Source: Patescibacteria group bacterium (lineage in GTDB: Bacteria > Patescibacteriota > Patescibacteriia > UBA1558 > S5-K13). From it: a DNA stretch of 14,147 bases. Shown piece by piece: positions 1 through 7,488 of this stretch. The stretch is from assembly GCA_028703545.1 (NCBI GenBank), contig JAQVMR010000010.1:1-14147 (forward strand), written 5' to 3'. The position numbers were made by a program, and so were the translations under genes. Every line of letters begins with the position of its first letter. The first letter of the stretch is position 1. The notes beneath the pieces were generated by a model. That model ran no database searches. It was not told the DNA's origin and was given only the letters and a program-made list of their open reading frames with translations.

Positions 1-249
1 GCGCTCAATTACATCTCTTGCTCCTTCAAGAGCTGATGCCTTATCAGCTGTTTTTATATTAGAAAAATCAGCTTGATAAACCAAATGAGCCCCTCCTTGT
101 AAGTCTAACCCTAAGTGTGGCTTAAACTTATTAAAAAAAGTATTTCCGGGCATCCAATTTGGAACTTTTGGATACACCATCAAGCTAGTAAAAACAGCCA
201 AAATAATTATTAGTAAAAAACCAAGTCTTACTTTTGATATCTGTGACAT
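1..249 (-). CDS. secD: Protein translocase subunit SecD, N-terminal part
   Basis: SecD works with SecF at the SecYEG channel and uses the proton motive force to help pull exported proteins across the cytoplasmic membrane. Only the first 83 codons lie in the window; the rest continues past the left edge. After a short basic start (MSQISKVR) there is one hydrophobic segment, about residues 9-25, matching SecD TM1. It is followed by the family hallmark GLDLQGGAHLVYQAD at about residues 47-61, which begins the first periplasmic domain. The fragment ends in ARDVIER, where SecD proteins normally continue into the RVNALGV motif. The start at 249 is the only ATG that keeps TM1, and there is no obvious Shine-Dalgarno. 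A promoter lies just upstream. Identity is secure from the LDLQGG motif, and the gene looks intact as far as it goes. Confidence 0.95.
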   Translation of the reverse strand, partial: MSQISKVRLGFLLIIILAVFTSLMVYPKVPNWMPGNTFFNKFKPHLGLDLQGGAHLVYQADFSNIKTADKASALEGARDVIER

Positions 250-284
250 TTTATTTAGATTTATTTATTAAAAGATTATAATCA

Positions 285-313
285 ATAATAAGATAACGAG
301 ATTAAAAAGTCAA
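285..313 (-). promoter_or_regulatory. Sigma70-type promoter for secD
   Basis: Reading the minus strand there is a -35 box TTGACT (313-308), a 17-base spacer and a -10 box TATTAT (290-285), each 5 of 6 to consensus. Transcription would start near 278, leaving a leader of about 30 bases before the secD ATG. A perfect TATAAT lies closer to the gene (280-275), but its distance from the -35 box is 27 bases, so it could only work with another upstream element. Assignment is by pattern only. Confidence 0.55.
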
Positions 314-322
314 CAATAAATC

Positions 323-350
323 AGCTATTGGCATTTAGCTATTAGCTTTT
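323..350. repeat. Two tandem copies of a 14-base unit
   Basis: AGCTATTGGCATTT (323-336) is followed directly by AGCTATTAGCTTTT (337-350), 12 of 14 bases identical, and then by a further AG. It sits in the gap between the end of the radical SAM gene and the secD promoter. No function can be read from it. It may be ordinary slippage in AT-rich spacer DNA. Confidence 0.5.
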
Positions 351-374
351 AGTCTTAAAGAAGTATCTATACTA

Positions 375-1223
375 TTATGATTGCCTAAATTTTTTATAAG
401 CCTCTTCCCATGTTTTTGACATTTCACAAGATATAGCATTATCATGTTTTTTAAAATGTCCACACAATCTACAAAATAAATTTAATTCATTAAGCATTAA
501 ATCATTTTTTTCTGGAATTTCTTTTCTAGCCATATTCATTTTAAAAACTCTATCTATTCCACCAGCCACTGCACAGGGATAATAACCGTACATATTTAGC
601 CCCATTCCACAATATTTTAATATGGAACAGGCATTTCTAAAATCCTTATTTTTATATTGTTTTAAATCAATCGGTGCTATATTAAAGGAAATAAATTTAC
701 TGACTCTTGTTTTTTTATTTGAATTTATAATTATTATGTCTTCTGGAATTTTATTCAATTTTTCCTCCAGAATTCCATTTGTGACTAAGTAAATTTTAGT
801 TTTTCTAGAAAAATGATTTTTATAATCTAAAATTAAATTAATTATTTCAAAAATATTTTCATGAATTAATGGTTCTCCACCAACAATAGATATTTTTTTC
901 CATTTAATATTTTTTTCTATACTCTGTTTTATGAAATCTTTAATTTGATCAATTGTCATTGATTTATCTGTTTTCAGTTGAGAGCAAGATCTATTACAAT
1001 TTGTGCAACTTAAATTACATTTATAAGTAATATCTATTTCAATTGCGTTTGTGCTTCTTTTATAGCAAAAACCAAAAATTTGAGTAGCAAATTTTGAAAC
1101 CCTAAATGGTCTTATAATATCTAATAGAAAAATTTTCAGATTAGTTAATTTTGACTGAAGTTTTTCTGGTAAATATTTTTTTATGTAAATATTGTAAACA
1201 CTCATTTTTTTCTTTATAAACAT
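375..1223 (-). CDS. Radical SAM enzyme with cysteine-rich C-terminal region
   Basis: A radical S-adenosylmethionine enzyme: the CX3CX2C cluster motif is CNLSCTNC (C69, C73, C76; numbering from the ATG at 1223), with an extra Cys at 80. The SAM-binding GGEP motif is at 115-118. The C-terminal third holds C199, C205, C217 (in YYPCAVAGG), C251, C254 and C266, a pattern like the SPASM/twitch auxiliary cluster-binding regions of peptide- or sugar-modifying radical SAM enzymes. The substrate cannot be read from the sequence. It is the last gene of a four-gene operon with two GT4 glycosyltransferases, so a role in modifying a surface glycan or glycan-linked molecule is an inference. The start is uncertain: ATG at 1223 or ATG at 1205 (MSVYNIYIKK). 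Both fall inside the 3' end of the upstream glycosyltransferase gene (overlap 83 or 65 bases), and neither has a well-spaced Shine-Dalgarno. Confidence 0.85.
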   Translation of the reverse strand: MFIKKKMSVYNIYIKKYLPEKLQSKLTNLKIFLLDIIRPFRVSKFATQIFGFCYKRSTNAIEIDITYKCNLSCTNCNRSCSQLKTDKSMTIDQIKDFIKQSIEKNIKWKKISIVGGEPLIHENIFEIINLILDYKNHFSRKTKIYLVTNGILEEKLNKIPEDIIIINSNKKTRVSKFISFNIAPIDLKQYKNKDFRNACSILKYCGMGLNMYGYYPCAVAGGIDRVFKMNMARKEIPEKNDLMLNELNLFCRLCGHFKKHDNAISCEMSKTWEEAYKKFRQS

Positions 1224-2307
1224 CCTGAGTTTGTTTGCTTATTGTTTCCCAGGAAAAATTTTCTTTAATATATTTAGAGGCTTTTTCTGCCCTTGAAATT
1301 GCTTTTTCATAATTATTTATAAGTTTTTTTATGGTCTCTTGAAGTTTCTCTATATTTTTATTTTCAAATGCATAAACTAAATCTTTTTCAATAAAATCTT
1401 CATTTGCTTCAATATCACTTACTACAGTTGGAATTCCATGAGCCATTGCCTCTAGAAGTGAAATTGAGAGTCCCTCATTTTCTGATGGTAAAACATAAGC
1501 ATATGAATTTGTAAAAAGAGAATTTAAATCATCTCCCATTTGAGTTCCTGTAAAAATTATATTCTTATTATTTTTTGCTAAATCCATTAATTGTTTTTTA
1601 TATTTATCATTATAAAATGTGTCCCCGACTATCACTAATTGAAATTCTGGGTTATTTAATTTTTTATAAGCATCAATTAAATAATGGACTCCTTTGTGTT
1701 TAATTAATCTTGTAACACAAAGAAAATATTTTTTGGGTTTTATATTAAATTTTTCTAAAATTTCTGTATTAAAATTTTTACTAATCTCAAATCCATTTGG
1801 AATAAAAATTGTTTTTGTATTATATTTTTTCAAACAATATTTTTGAATATATTTTGATACAGAAATTGTAACGTGTGGAAATTTACAAACAGTCCATTCT
1901 CCAAGGTGAAGCATTAGTTTTGCAAAAGCACCCCATTTTTGATGAAATCTATCTTGACAATGAAAAGTTCCAACAATTTTTGCACGTGTAAAAATTCTTG
2001 GGATAAAACTTAAAAGCGACGCTCCAACAGAATGATAATGAATTACATCATATTTTTGAAACAAAGCATGAATTGTTGAAAATAATGTATGAGTTATTGT
2101 GTCTAAATTTTTTGTTTTTAAACTTGGTGTGGAAATCAATTTTACACCCCTATACTCTTTTAAATTTTTATCTGTGTAATAGCTCCTTGTATAAACAAAA
2201 ACTTCATGGCCTAATTTTGCCATGCTAATAGCCAAATTTTCAACGTGAGCTTCTACGCCACCCTGAATCATTGGAATTCCCTTTTGTCCTATATAGGCTA
2301 TTCTCAT
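1141..2307 (-). CDS. GT4-family glycosyltransferase (GT-B fold)
   Basis: A retaining glycosyltransferase of family GT4, predicted to move a sugar from a nucleotide-sugar donor to a growing surface glycan on the cytoplasmic face. At 388 aa the length is normal. The N-terminal acceptor domain starts with MRIAYIGQKG and carries the glycine-rich loop IQGGVEAHVENLA (residues 14-26). The C-terminal donor domain has the basic RLIKHKG motif at 200-206 and the EX7E motif (E278 and E286, in ENEGLSISLLEAMAHG). Donor and acceptor cannot be named; several rhamnosyl- and mannosyltransferases share the QGGVE start. The gene overlaps the preceding glycosyltransferase gene by 4 bases (ATGA), so the two are translationally coupled. 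Its last 20 or so codons are also read in another frame as the start of the radical SAM gene, and this C-terminal tail is lysine-rich and lies beyond the usual family core. Confidence 0.92.
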   Translation of the reverse strand: MRIAYIGQKGIPMIQGGVEAHVENLAISMAKLGHEVFVYTRSYYTDKNLKEYRGVKLISTPSLKTKNLDTITHTLFSTIHALFQKYDVIHYHSVGASLLSFIPRIFTRAKIVGTFHCQDRFHQKWGAFAKLMLHLGEWTVCKFPHVTISVSKYIQKYCLKKYNTKTIFIPNGFEISKNFNTEILEKFNIKPKKYFLCVTRLIKHKGVHYLIDAYKKLNNPEFQLVIVGDTFYNDKYKKQLMDLAKNNKNIIFTGTQMGDDLNSLFTNSYAYVLPSENEGLSISLLEAMAHGIPTVVSDIEANEDFIEKDLVYAFENKNIEKLQETIKKLINNYEKAISRAEKASKYIKENFSWETISKQTQDVYKEKNECLQYLHKKIFTRKTSVKIN

Positions 2308-3419
2308 ACTTTTAATTTATATTGTTTATATAAATTTATCAAGTTATTATAATAATCTTCTTCTTCAAATATATTATAATTTGAATCATAAGTTAATATA
2401 TTATCATACATCAAATTATTTATTTTGTCAATGGCATCTTTCTCATTTCTATACTTATAAATTATTATATTTTTATTAAATACAGAAAGCTCTTTATTTC
2501 CACCTAAATTTGGGGCTAAAATTGTCTTTTTGAGACAAATTGACTCAATTATAGCCATATTACACACTTCTTCGCATAAACTTGGCACAACAACAAATTT
2601 AGCCTTATTTATTAAAATTTTCAATTCTTTTCTAGATTTAAAACCCATTAACTTTATATTATTCCCTAGTTTTAATTTTTTAATTAATTTTTCTATGTTT
2701 TGCTTTTGATTTCCTTCTCCGACTATATAAAATTGAAAATCCTTTAGATTTTTTAAATTATTAATAAACTCTAACAATCCTTTTTCTTTTGATAATCTTC
2801 CAAAATATAAAAAATAATTTTCCATATTTGTATTTTTATAAGAATCATAATTTATATTACAAAAATTATAAATTACATTAAGATTTTTAAATCCACATTT
2901 TTCAAATTTATTTTTTAAAAATTTACTTGGACAAATAAAAGCATTTATATTCTTTTTAAAACTAAAAAATAGTTTTCTCAAAATAAATTCTTTTATTAAT
3001 ATAATATTTTTAAGATTAAATAAATTCCACTTTTTGTATAAATTAAAATTTGGGGAAATTATTGAATAATCGTGTGTTGTCATTACAATTGGTATTTTTT
3101 TCTTTTTTATCTCTGAAATAATCGAATATGTAAGATGAAAATTTATATTATGAATATGACAAATATCAAAAGTTTGATTTTTAAGTAATTCTTTAATATA
3201 TTTTTTGGACTCAAAATTATAAAAATATTTTATTAAGTTTTTAAGCTTTTTATCATTATATTTTGGCCAGAAATTTTCATTTTTAATGTTTTTATTATGT
3301 TGCATGCTAAAAATTGTCACTTCATGACCACGCGCTTTTAACATTTTCTCGAGTGCTAAAAAATGTGCCTCAGAACCACCACGTCTATAATAATAATTAT
3401 TTATTAATAAGATTTTCAT
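2304..3419 (-). CDS. GT4-family glycosyltransferase (GT-B fold)
   Basis: A second GT4-type glycosyltransferase, 371 aa, distinct from its neighbour. It begins MKILLINNYYYRRGGSEAHF, the usual nucleotide-sugar transferase start with the GGSE loop (14-17). DICHIHNINFHL (85-96) and the TTHDYS segment (114-119) match the acceptor domain of capsule and LPS glycosyltransferases. GRLSKEKG (207-214) and the EX7E motif (E284 and E292, in EEVCNMAIIES) mark the donor site. The gene shares a 4-base ATGA overlap with the genes on both sides, and its stop is TGA, showing that TGA is a real stop in this organism. Base composition is extremely AT-rich with many Lys, Asn and Ile codons, like the rest of this operon. 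The sugar is unknown. It is presumably a step in the same glycan chain as the next gene. Confidence 0.92.
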   Translation of the reverse strand: MKILLINNYYYRRGGSEAHFLALEKMLKARGHEVTIFSMQHNKNIKNENFWPKYNDKKLKNLIKYFYNFESKKYIKELLKNQTFDICHIHNINFHLTYSIISEIKKKKIPIVMTTHDYSIISPNFNLYKKWNLFNLKNIILIKEFILRKLFFSFKKNINAFICPSKFLKNKFEKCGFKNLNVIYNFCNINYDSYKNTNMENYFLYFGRLSKEKGLLEFINNLKNLKDFQFYIVGEGNQKQNIEKLIKKLKLGNNIKLMGFKSRKELKILINKAKFVVVPSLCEEVCNMAIIESICLKKTILAPNLGGNKELSVFNKNIIIYKYRNEKDAIDKINNLMYDNILTYDSNYNIFEEEDYYNNLINLYKQYKLKV

Positions 3420-4369
3420 ATTTTAAATAATAATTTAATTTTTTCTTTTATGATCCAATAAATTACTTTATAAAAGTATTTTTGAATAGAACCTCTTGTA
3501 TTACAAATACTAAAATGTTCTTCGGTGTTACTTCTGTAGTATATATTTTCTAAACTTATGTCTTCTAAATTACCTAATTTCTCATTTATTAAATTACTCG
3601 GATAAATATACCCACATGAATCAATAAAAGCAGAAAAAATACCAGAATCACTCGGAATCAATCTTTCTTTATTTTTTAAAAAATACATTAATCCAAAGTC
3701 AAAATAAGCTCTCAAATATTTTTTAACATTGTATGATTTTAATTGATCATGAATTATATAATTCATAGAATTTTCTAGTTGAGCATCAAAAAAAAGTTCA
3801 TTATCTTGTTTGCCAAAATATATCTCAGAATTTTGTACTGATGATATTGAAAATTCAACTCCCAATTTTTTTGATAATCTATAAACGTCTAAAATCTCAT
3901 TTTTATTATTATCTGAAATTGTAAAAGCAATTCCTAAATTTTTTATATTATTTTCTTTTAATCTTTGAATTGTATTTATTGCATTTTCATATGTATTTTC
4001 AACCCCTCTTATTTTATTGTGTGTATCAGATAATCCATCAATAGAGATTCTTATTCCAATATTTTTATCAATAGAAATTAATTTTTTTACAGTCTTTACT
4101 ATTAAATCAGTTATAAATCCATTGCTTGAAATAATGATATTTGAGTTTGGATTATTTTGTTTTAATATTTTTACAATCTCATACAAATCAGTTCTTAAAA
4201 ATGGCTCACCCCCTGATAAATTGATATACTTTAAATTATGTAGTTTTTCAATATTTTGTAATAATAAATCAGCTGGATTTTGAATTTTCCAGATATTACA
4301 CATTTGACATCTTAAATTGCATTTTTCTGTTAACGCTATAACTACACTTTTTATACTTGATTTTTTCAT
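3416..4369 (-). CDS. Radical SAM enzyme with degenerate SPASM-like tail
   Basis: First gene of the four-gene operon. The radical SAM motif CNLRCQMC gives C17, C21 and C24. GGEP is at 53-56, SSNG at 81-84, and the SIDGLSDTHNKIRG stretch (109-122) is typical of SPASM-type radical SAM proteins. The C-terminal part keeps the SPASM framework: IDSCGYIYPS (249-258), then LGNLEDISLENI (265-276). The position that is normally Cys in the YPC motif is Ser258 here, and only C252 and C289 remain, so binding of a full auxiliary cluster looks doubtful. The last 20 residues form a basic, hydrophobic helix (VIYWIIKEKIKLLFKI) that may touch the membrane. The substrate is unknown. The ATGA overlap with the glycosyltransferase gene ties it to glycan synthesis. 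There is no clear Shine-Dalgarno before the ATG at 4369, and the upstream gap to the divergent gene is only 54 bases. Confidence 0.85.
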   Translation of the reverse strand: MKKSSIKSVVIALTEKCNLRCQMCNIWKIQNPADLLLQNIEKLHNLKYINLSGGEPFLRTDLYEIVKILKQNNPNSNIIISSNGFITDLIVKTVKKLISIDKNIGIRISIDGLSDTHNKIRGVENTYENAINTIQRLKENNIKNLGIAFTISDNNKNEILDVYRLSKKLGVEFSISSVQNSEIYFGKQDNELFFDAQLENSMNYIIHDQLKSYNVKKYLRAYFDFGLMYFLKNKERLIPSDSGIFSAFIDSCGYIYPSNLINEKLGNLEDISLENIYYRSNTEEHFSICNTRGSIQKYFYKVIYWIIKEKIKLLFKI

Positions 4370-4423
4370 ATATATATGTTATAAATATATATTAATATAT
4401 TATTTAAGCATAATTAAAGAAAA
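4370..4423. promoter_or_regulatory. Divergent intergenic region, probable promoter for the plus-strand gene
   Basis: This 54-base AT-only-like gap must contain or overlap control signals for both divergent genes. On the plus strand TGTTATAAA (4377-4385) fits an extended -10 element (TG-n-TATAAA), predicting a start near 4392 and a leader of about 30 bases. On the minus strand no convincing -10/-35 pair stands out among the repeated TATA words, so the radical SAM operon may have a very short leader or be leaderless. Low sequence complexity makes any call here weak. Confidence 0.35.
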
Positions 4424-5794
4424 ATGTCAAATGAATTAAACAAAAAAATTATAATTATTTTAGAGGCAATTTTATTTGTTGTTTCTATGTTTTTTATAAG
4501 TTTTTTCAATCTAAACATAAGTACATCTTTGGCCATTATAATACTTGTAATTTTAGCTCCTCTTTTTTTGATTTATCCATATTATTCACTTCTATTGCTT
4601 CTTATTGTAAGAAATTCTACAGACCTATACGCTGAAAACATGTTTCTAGATTTTTATTTTGTGTCTTTAAATTTTTCATCAATTTTAGGAATAATAATAA
4701 TTCTTTGGGCAATTTATGTAATTTTTAAAGAAAAAATAAATATATTCAGAATACCATTATCTGTGCCGTGGATCTTATTTTTACTTTACTCTAGCACAAG
4801 CTTAATTTATACTATTGATTTTAATTCTAGCTTAAAATTTTTAACAAAATTATTTGATTTTTATTTACTTTATATTATTTTTTACAATTATTTAAAAAAT
4901 GCAGAAAATAAATATAAATTTAGAAAATATTTTATCTTGGCGGTTTTGCTTTCCTTTATAGTACCTATTATCTTTGGATTTTATCAATTTATTTTTCACA
5001 CTGGATACATTGGTCCGGAGGGATTAAATAGATTATTTGGAACATTTACTCATCCAAATATATTTTCATTTACACTGCTTTTATTCCTTTTTATTTTAGT
5101 AATTTTGTATACAAAAGACTATAGGAAAAAAGATAAAAAAGAAAAAAAATTAATATTTTGCTTAATAATTATAACTCTATTTTTATTAATTAATACATTT
5201 ACAAGAAGTGCTTGGATTGGTGCAATTTTGTTTATCTTTTTGTGGTTAATTCTATATAAAAAAAATAAAATTTTTAGAATTATTTATTATATTTGTGCAT
5301 TTTCATTTTTAATTTTTTTAATTATAAACTACACAACACTTAAATATTATAATTTTAATAATATAGATTTTATAAGAAGAATAACGACTTCTGATACTTC
5401 TGTTTCTTCGAGTGAGTGGAGATTTAACTCATGGAAACAAATGTCAATTTATGTGTCTCAGTCACCTTTTATTGGTTTTGGATTAGACACATATAGAACC
5501 TTGCGTGAAAAACAAATTTATTCAACCATTTACGAAGATCCTTATTATGCACATAATGATTATTATCAAATATTAATTGAACTTGGAATAATTGGTTTAA
5601 TTTTGTATTGTAATTTATTAGTACAAACATTTTATCAAATTTATAAAAAATATTTACAAAAAAAAGATAAAGCGATTCTTTTATCTTTATTTGGAGTAAT
5701 CATTATTTTTTCTATTGGACTTGTTGATAATATTTTAATGTCAACGTCTCTTCAGTGGTTAATATGGTCTTATATTGCTTTTTTACTTATATAA
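4424..5794 (+). CDS. O-antigen ligase / Wzy-type polymerase family membrane protein
   Basis: A polytopic membrane protein of the O-antigen ligase family (Wzy_C/WaaL type), which transfers or polymerises lipid-linked oligosaccharide on the outer face of the cytoplasmic membrane. It has 456 aa and about 10-12 hydrophobic segments. Family signposts: RLFGTFTHPNIFS (203-215), with the conserved Gly and His-Pro-Asn before a TM; TRSAWIG (260-266); then a large external loop (about 305-385) containing EWRFNSW (331-337), PFIGFGLDTYR (348-358) and AHNDYYQ (376-382). The His-Asn and Arg residues in this loop are those expected for catalysis or substrate binding. It cannot be told from sequence whether it is a ligase (WaaL-like) or polymerase (Wzy-like); the Wzz-like gene at 9090-9932 slightly favours polymerase. 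It is the only plus-strand gene in the window and is divergent from the glycosyltransferase operon. Its 3' end is followed by a partial duplication of its own last bases. Confidence 0.9.
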   Translation: MSNELNKKIIIILEAILFVVSMFFISFFNLNISTSLAIIILVILAPLFLIYPYYSLLLLLIVRNSTDLYAENMFLDFYFVSLNFSSILGIIIILWAIYVIFKEKINIFRIPLSVPWILFLLYSSTSLIYTIDFNSSLKFLTKLFDFYLLYIIFYNYLKNAENKYKFRKYFILAVLLSFIVPIIFGFYQFIFHTGYIGPEGLNRLFGTFTHPNIFSFTLLLFLFILVILYTKDYRKKDKKEKKLIFCLIIITLFLLINTFTRSAWIGAILFIFLWLILYKKNKIFRIIYYICAFSFLIFLIINYTTLKYYNFNNIDFIRRITTSDTSVSSSEWRFNSWKQMSIYVSQSPFIGFGLDTYRTLREKQIYSTIYEDPYYAHNDYYQILIELGIIGLILYCNLLVQTFYQIYKKYLQKKDKAILLSLFGVIIIFSIGLVDNILMSTSLQWLIWSYIAFLLI

Positions 5795-5823
5795 ATTAAT
5801 TTGATTATATTGCTTATATAAAT
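5770..5823 (+). repeat. Duplicated 3' end of the ligase gene
   Basis: The word TTATATTGCTT occurs at 5770-5780 and again at 5805-5815, and CTTATATAAAT occurs at 5786-5796 and again at 5813-5823. The second set lies after the stop codon and looks like a shortened copy of the gene's last codons, as if the terminal 25-30 bases were duplicated and the copy lost an internal piece. A related word, TTGCTTTATATAAA, is found on the far side of the foreign-looking island at 9056-9069. Chance similarity in AT-rich DNA is possible. Confidence 0.4.
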
Positions 5824-5862
5824 AAAAAAGGGGGGTGAAAGATTTTTTACTCTCACCCCTCT
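5821..5862 (-). terminator. Rho-independent terminator closing the three-gene island
   Basis: On the minus strand the arms GGGGTGA (5859-5853) and TCACCCC (5838-5832) form a GC-rich stem. It extends by two more pairs after a mismatch on the loop side, around an AT-rich loop. It is followed directly by CC and then TTTTTTATT (5829-5821), a classic intrinsic terminator. It lies just after the stop of the last island gene and faces away from it. The plus-strand ligase gene ends 35 bases to the left and could share the hairpin, but the plus-strand sequence after the stem lacks an immediate T run. Confidence 0.8.
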
Positions 5863-5872
5863 GCCTAATTCT

Positions 5873-6367
5873 TTATTTCTTTTTTTCTTTTTCTTTTTCC
5901 TTCCATATTGTTCCTATGGCAATAGGCAATCCTTTATCATTGATCATCACCTCAAAATGGCGATCCTTATTTCTGGAATTTCCCATAACTGAGTAATAGG
6001 AAAATTCATCTACCAGACCAAAGGCTTTCATATTATCTTTGGCGATAAACACCCAGGTAAAATCATAAGTTCCCTTTTTGGGTTTTTTAAATTTGACCCA
6101 GGCACGATCCCTGTCGAGATTTGCCTTAATTGCTTGTTTATTAAAATATAAAACAGCACTTTTCAGGCCATCTCTAACTTGAGAAGGGGTCATCAGTGCC
6201 CCATCTGATGTGACCAAAACATACTCCATTGTAGGATTAAATGAGTAGCTTACACACAGTGAGTCACCCCCTGTATCCACATAGACTCTATCAAGAATTT
6301 GTCCGGAAATTGGTAGGATGGTCATCAACATGATGAACATCATTAGTGTAAATATGTATTTTTTCAT
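5873..6367 (-). CDS. Small secreted protein, unknown function
   Basis: A 164-aa protein with no family I recognise. It starts MKKYIFTLMMFIMLMTILPISG, a clear signal peptide with probable cleavage near residue 22 (after PISG or close by). The mature part is a mixed domain with RDRAWVKFKKPKKG (85-98) and YDFTWVFIAKDN (100-111), which look like beta-strands, and it ends in a charged tail KEKEKEKKK. The start at 6367 is chosen because GGGAGG lies 5 bases upstream and the signal peptide begins there. An upstream ATG in the same frame (6454) would add 29 residues without a signal peptide and overlap the preceding gene. It is the third gene of the island, 16 bases after the lipoprotein gene, and is followed by a strong terminator. 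Codon use and GC are higher than in the flanking polysaccharide genes. Partnership with the two upstream envelope proteins is an inference from operon structure. Confidence 0.75.
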   Translation of the reverse strand: MKKYIFTLMMFIMLMTILPISGQILDRVYVDTGGDSLCVSYSFNPTMEYVLVTSDGALMTPSQVRDGLKSAVLYFNKQAIKANLDRDRAWVKFKKPKKGTYDFTWVFIAKDNMKAFGLVDEFSYYSVMGNSRNKDRHFEVMINDKGLPIAIGTIWKEKEKEKKK

Positions 6368-6372
6368 GTTTT

Positions 6373-6378
6373 CCTCCC
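6373..6378 (-). promoter_or_regulatory. Shine-Dalgarno that fixes the start of the small secreted protein
   Basis: The minus strand reads GGGAGG-AAAAC-ATG with the ATG at 6367. This strong site at normal spacing, together with the signal peptide that begins there, outweighs the longer in-frame reading from 6454. Confidence 0.8.
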
Positions 6379-6383
6379 ATGAA

Positions 6384-7448
6384 TTATTTTTGTGGACCAA
6401 TACCAGCCCAGACACCGCGAAGGTCGACTGGTTCGATATTTTGTACAATCCCACTTACCGTTTTTGCGGTGACTAGGAACTCTTCATAGAATTCATAATT
6501 GTTCATTAATTCACAATTCTCAACGTTGATTCCAAAAACTTTCGGTGTTCCGGGGTCATTCAAAGCGAAAATTGTGAGGTTAAATACTTGATCGGGGTGC
6601 AGTTTAATAGTTGCCTCCCACCTATCCAAAGACTGATTCCAATCCATGTTTTCTCTCTGAAACTGAGAGCCAGACCACTTTATTTTGCAGTCCATGTCAG
6701 AACTGCAAGGTTCACTGAAGTCCGGGATTTGATCATCAGTTAAGGATACCAGGTTTGTGCCGTCAGCTGTATAGGCGCTAACACCATCAAACCAAACTGT
6801 CTTCGTAACAAATTCAGATTCTAATATACCCAAGGTAAAAAAATCACCCGAATAATTAATTCCGAAAGTGTTACAAGGAATGAATGTTTTGGGTCTATTT
6901 GTTGGGAAATGATTATTAGAAGACTGACTTAACAGCATCCTGGAACATTCATACGATGCAATGACATTGCCACTTGCATCGTACTTTTTGAGTAAAGGCA
7001 CATTCCACAACATTTCAAAGTCTCCATTGGATTTTTCCAACGCGAATCGTACCCTGTTAATGGAGTTTTCATTTTCTGCCAATGGACGCATCAACACCTT
7101 TGTTTCCATACTTGAAAAAGGCGTTGAGCTTGATATGGTCCCCAATAATATCTTTTTTGAATCATCATTGGGATAAAGACGAATTGGTGCATTTTGGTTT
7201 TGCGGATCCTGAAAGAATCCATTACCTGCGACGATCCATACCTTGTCTCCATTTTCAGGATTTTGCTTTGTGGGTATAGCACCAGCTTCAAGACGGTAAT
7301 AACTACCGTCAGAACCGATGAAATCTTCGTCAGTGATTTCTTCCGGACCGAGGATATTATCCGCGAAAGAGTTTCTGTCGCAAGACGTCAGGAATAACAG
7401 AGTCAATGCGATTACCACGAATAGTGGAACAAGGGTTAATTTCTTCAT
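6384..7448 (-). CDS. Putative lipoprotein, unknown function
   Basis: A 354-aa protein whose first 23 residues form a lipoprotein signal: basic MKK, a hydrophobic core, then the lipobox FLTSC with Cys23 as the predicted lipidated residue. The mature part is acidic, starts with a low-complexity Asp/Glu/Gly/Ser stretch (24-50), and is then rich in predicted beta-strands with many Trp and aromatic residues. Cysteines at about 165, 190, 244, 250 and 308 could form disulphides outside the cytoplasm. I do not recognise the family. The ATG at 7448 is supported by AAAGGAGT five bases upstream. It is the middle gene of the island, between the barrel-like protein and the small secreted protein, with codon use (CCG, GCG, CGT, GTC present) unlike the AT-rich neighbours outside the island. 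A surface or periplasmic partner of the barrel-like protein is a reasonable guess, not shown. Confidence 0.8.
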   Translation of the reverse strand: MKKLTLVPLFVVIALTLLFLTSCDRNSFADNILGPEEITDEDFIGSDGSYYRLEAGAIPTKQNPENGDKVWIVAGNGFFQDPQNQNAPIRLYPNDDSKKILLGTISSSTPFSSMETKVLMRPLAENENSINRVRFALEKSNGDFEMLWNVPLLKKYDASGNVIASYECSRMLLSQSSNNHFPTNRPKTFIPCNTFGINYSGDFFTLGILESEFVTKTVWFDGVSAYTADGTNLVSLTDDQIPDFSEPCSSDMDCKIKWSGSQFQRENMDWNQSLDRWEATIKLHPDQVFNLTIFALNDPGTPKVFGINVENCELMNNYEFYEEFLVTAKTVSGIVQNIEPVDLRGVWAGIGPQK

Positions 7449-7488
7449 TTTGTACTCCTTTATTGATTTTATTTTTTGAAGTAATTGA

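Noticed and set aside
364..375. Palindrome AGTATCTATACT at the end of the radical SAM gene
   Set aside because: The arms are only 5 bases with a 2-base centre, too tight for a hairpin, and no T run follows, so it is not a terminator.
2304..3419. Possible alternative genetic code (TGA as glycine), as in some CPR lineages
   Set aside because: TGA ends the first radical SAM gene and the second glycosyltransferase gene in ATGA overlaps with the next start. All genes are full length under the standard code.
4377..4423. Long runs of TA words in the divergent gap as a possible origin or AT-rich regulatory element
   Set aside because: The gap is only 54 bases, has no DnaA-box-like word, and the whole flank is equally AT-rich.
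6368..6454. In-frame 29-residue N-terminal extension of the small secreted protein
   Set aside because: It overlaps the end of the lipoprotein gene, removes the signal peptide from the N terminus, and lacks the strong GGGAGG ribosome site that precedes the ATG at 6367.
6961..7397. Several open frames of 65-71 codons on both strands inside the lipoprotein gene
   Set aside because: They are shadows of the lipoprotein frame, which has a lipobox, a Shine-Dalgarno and a normal operon position.
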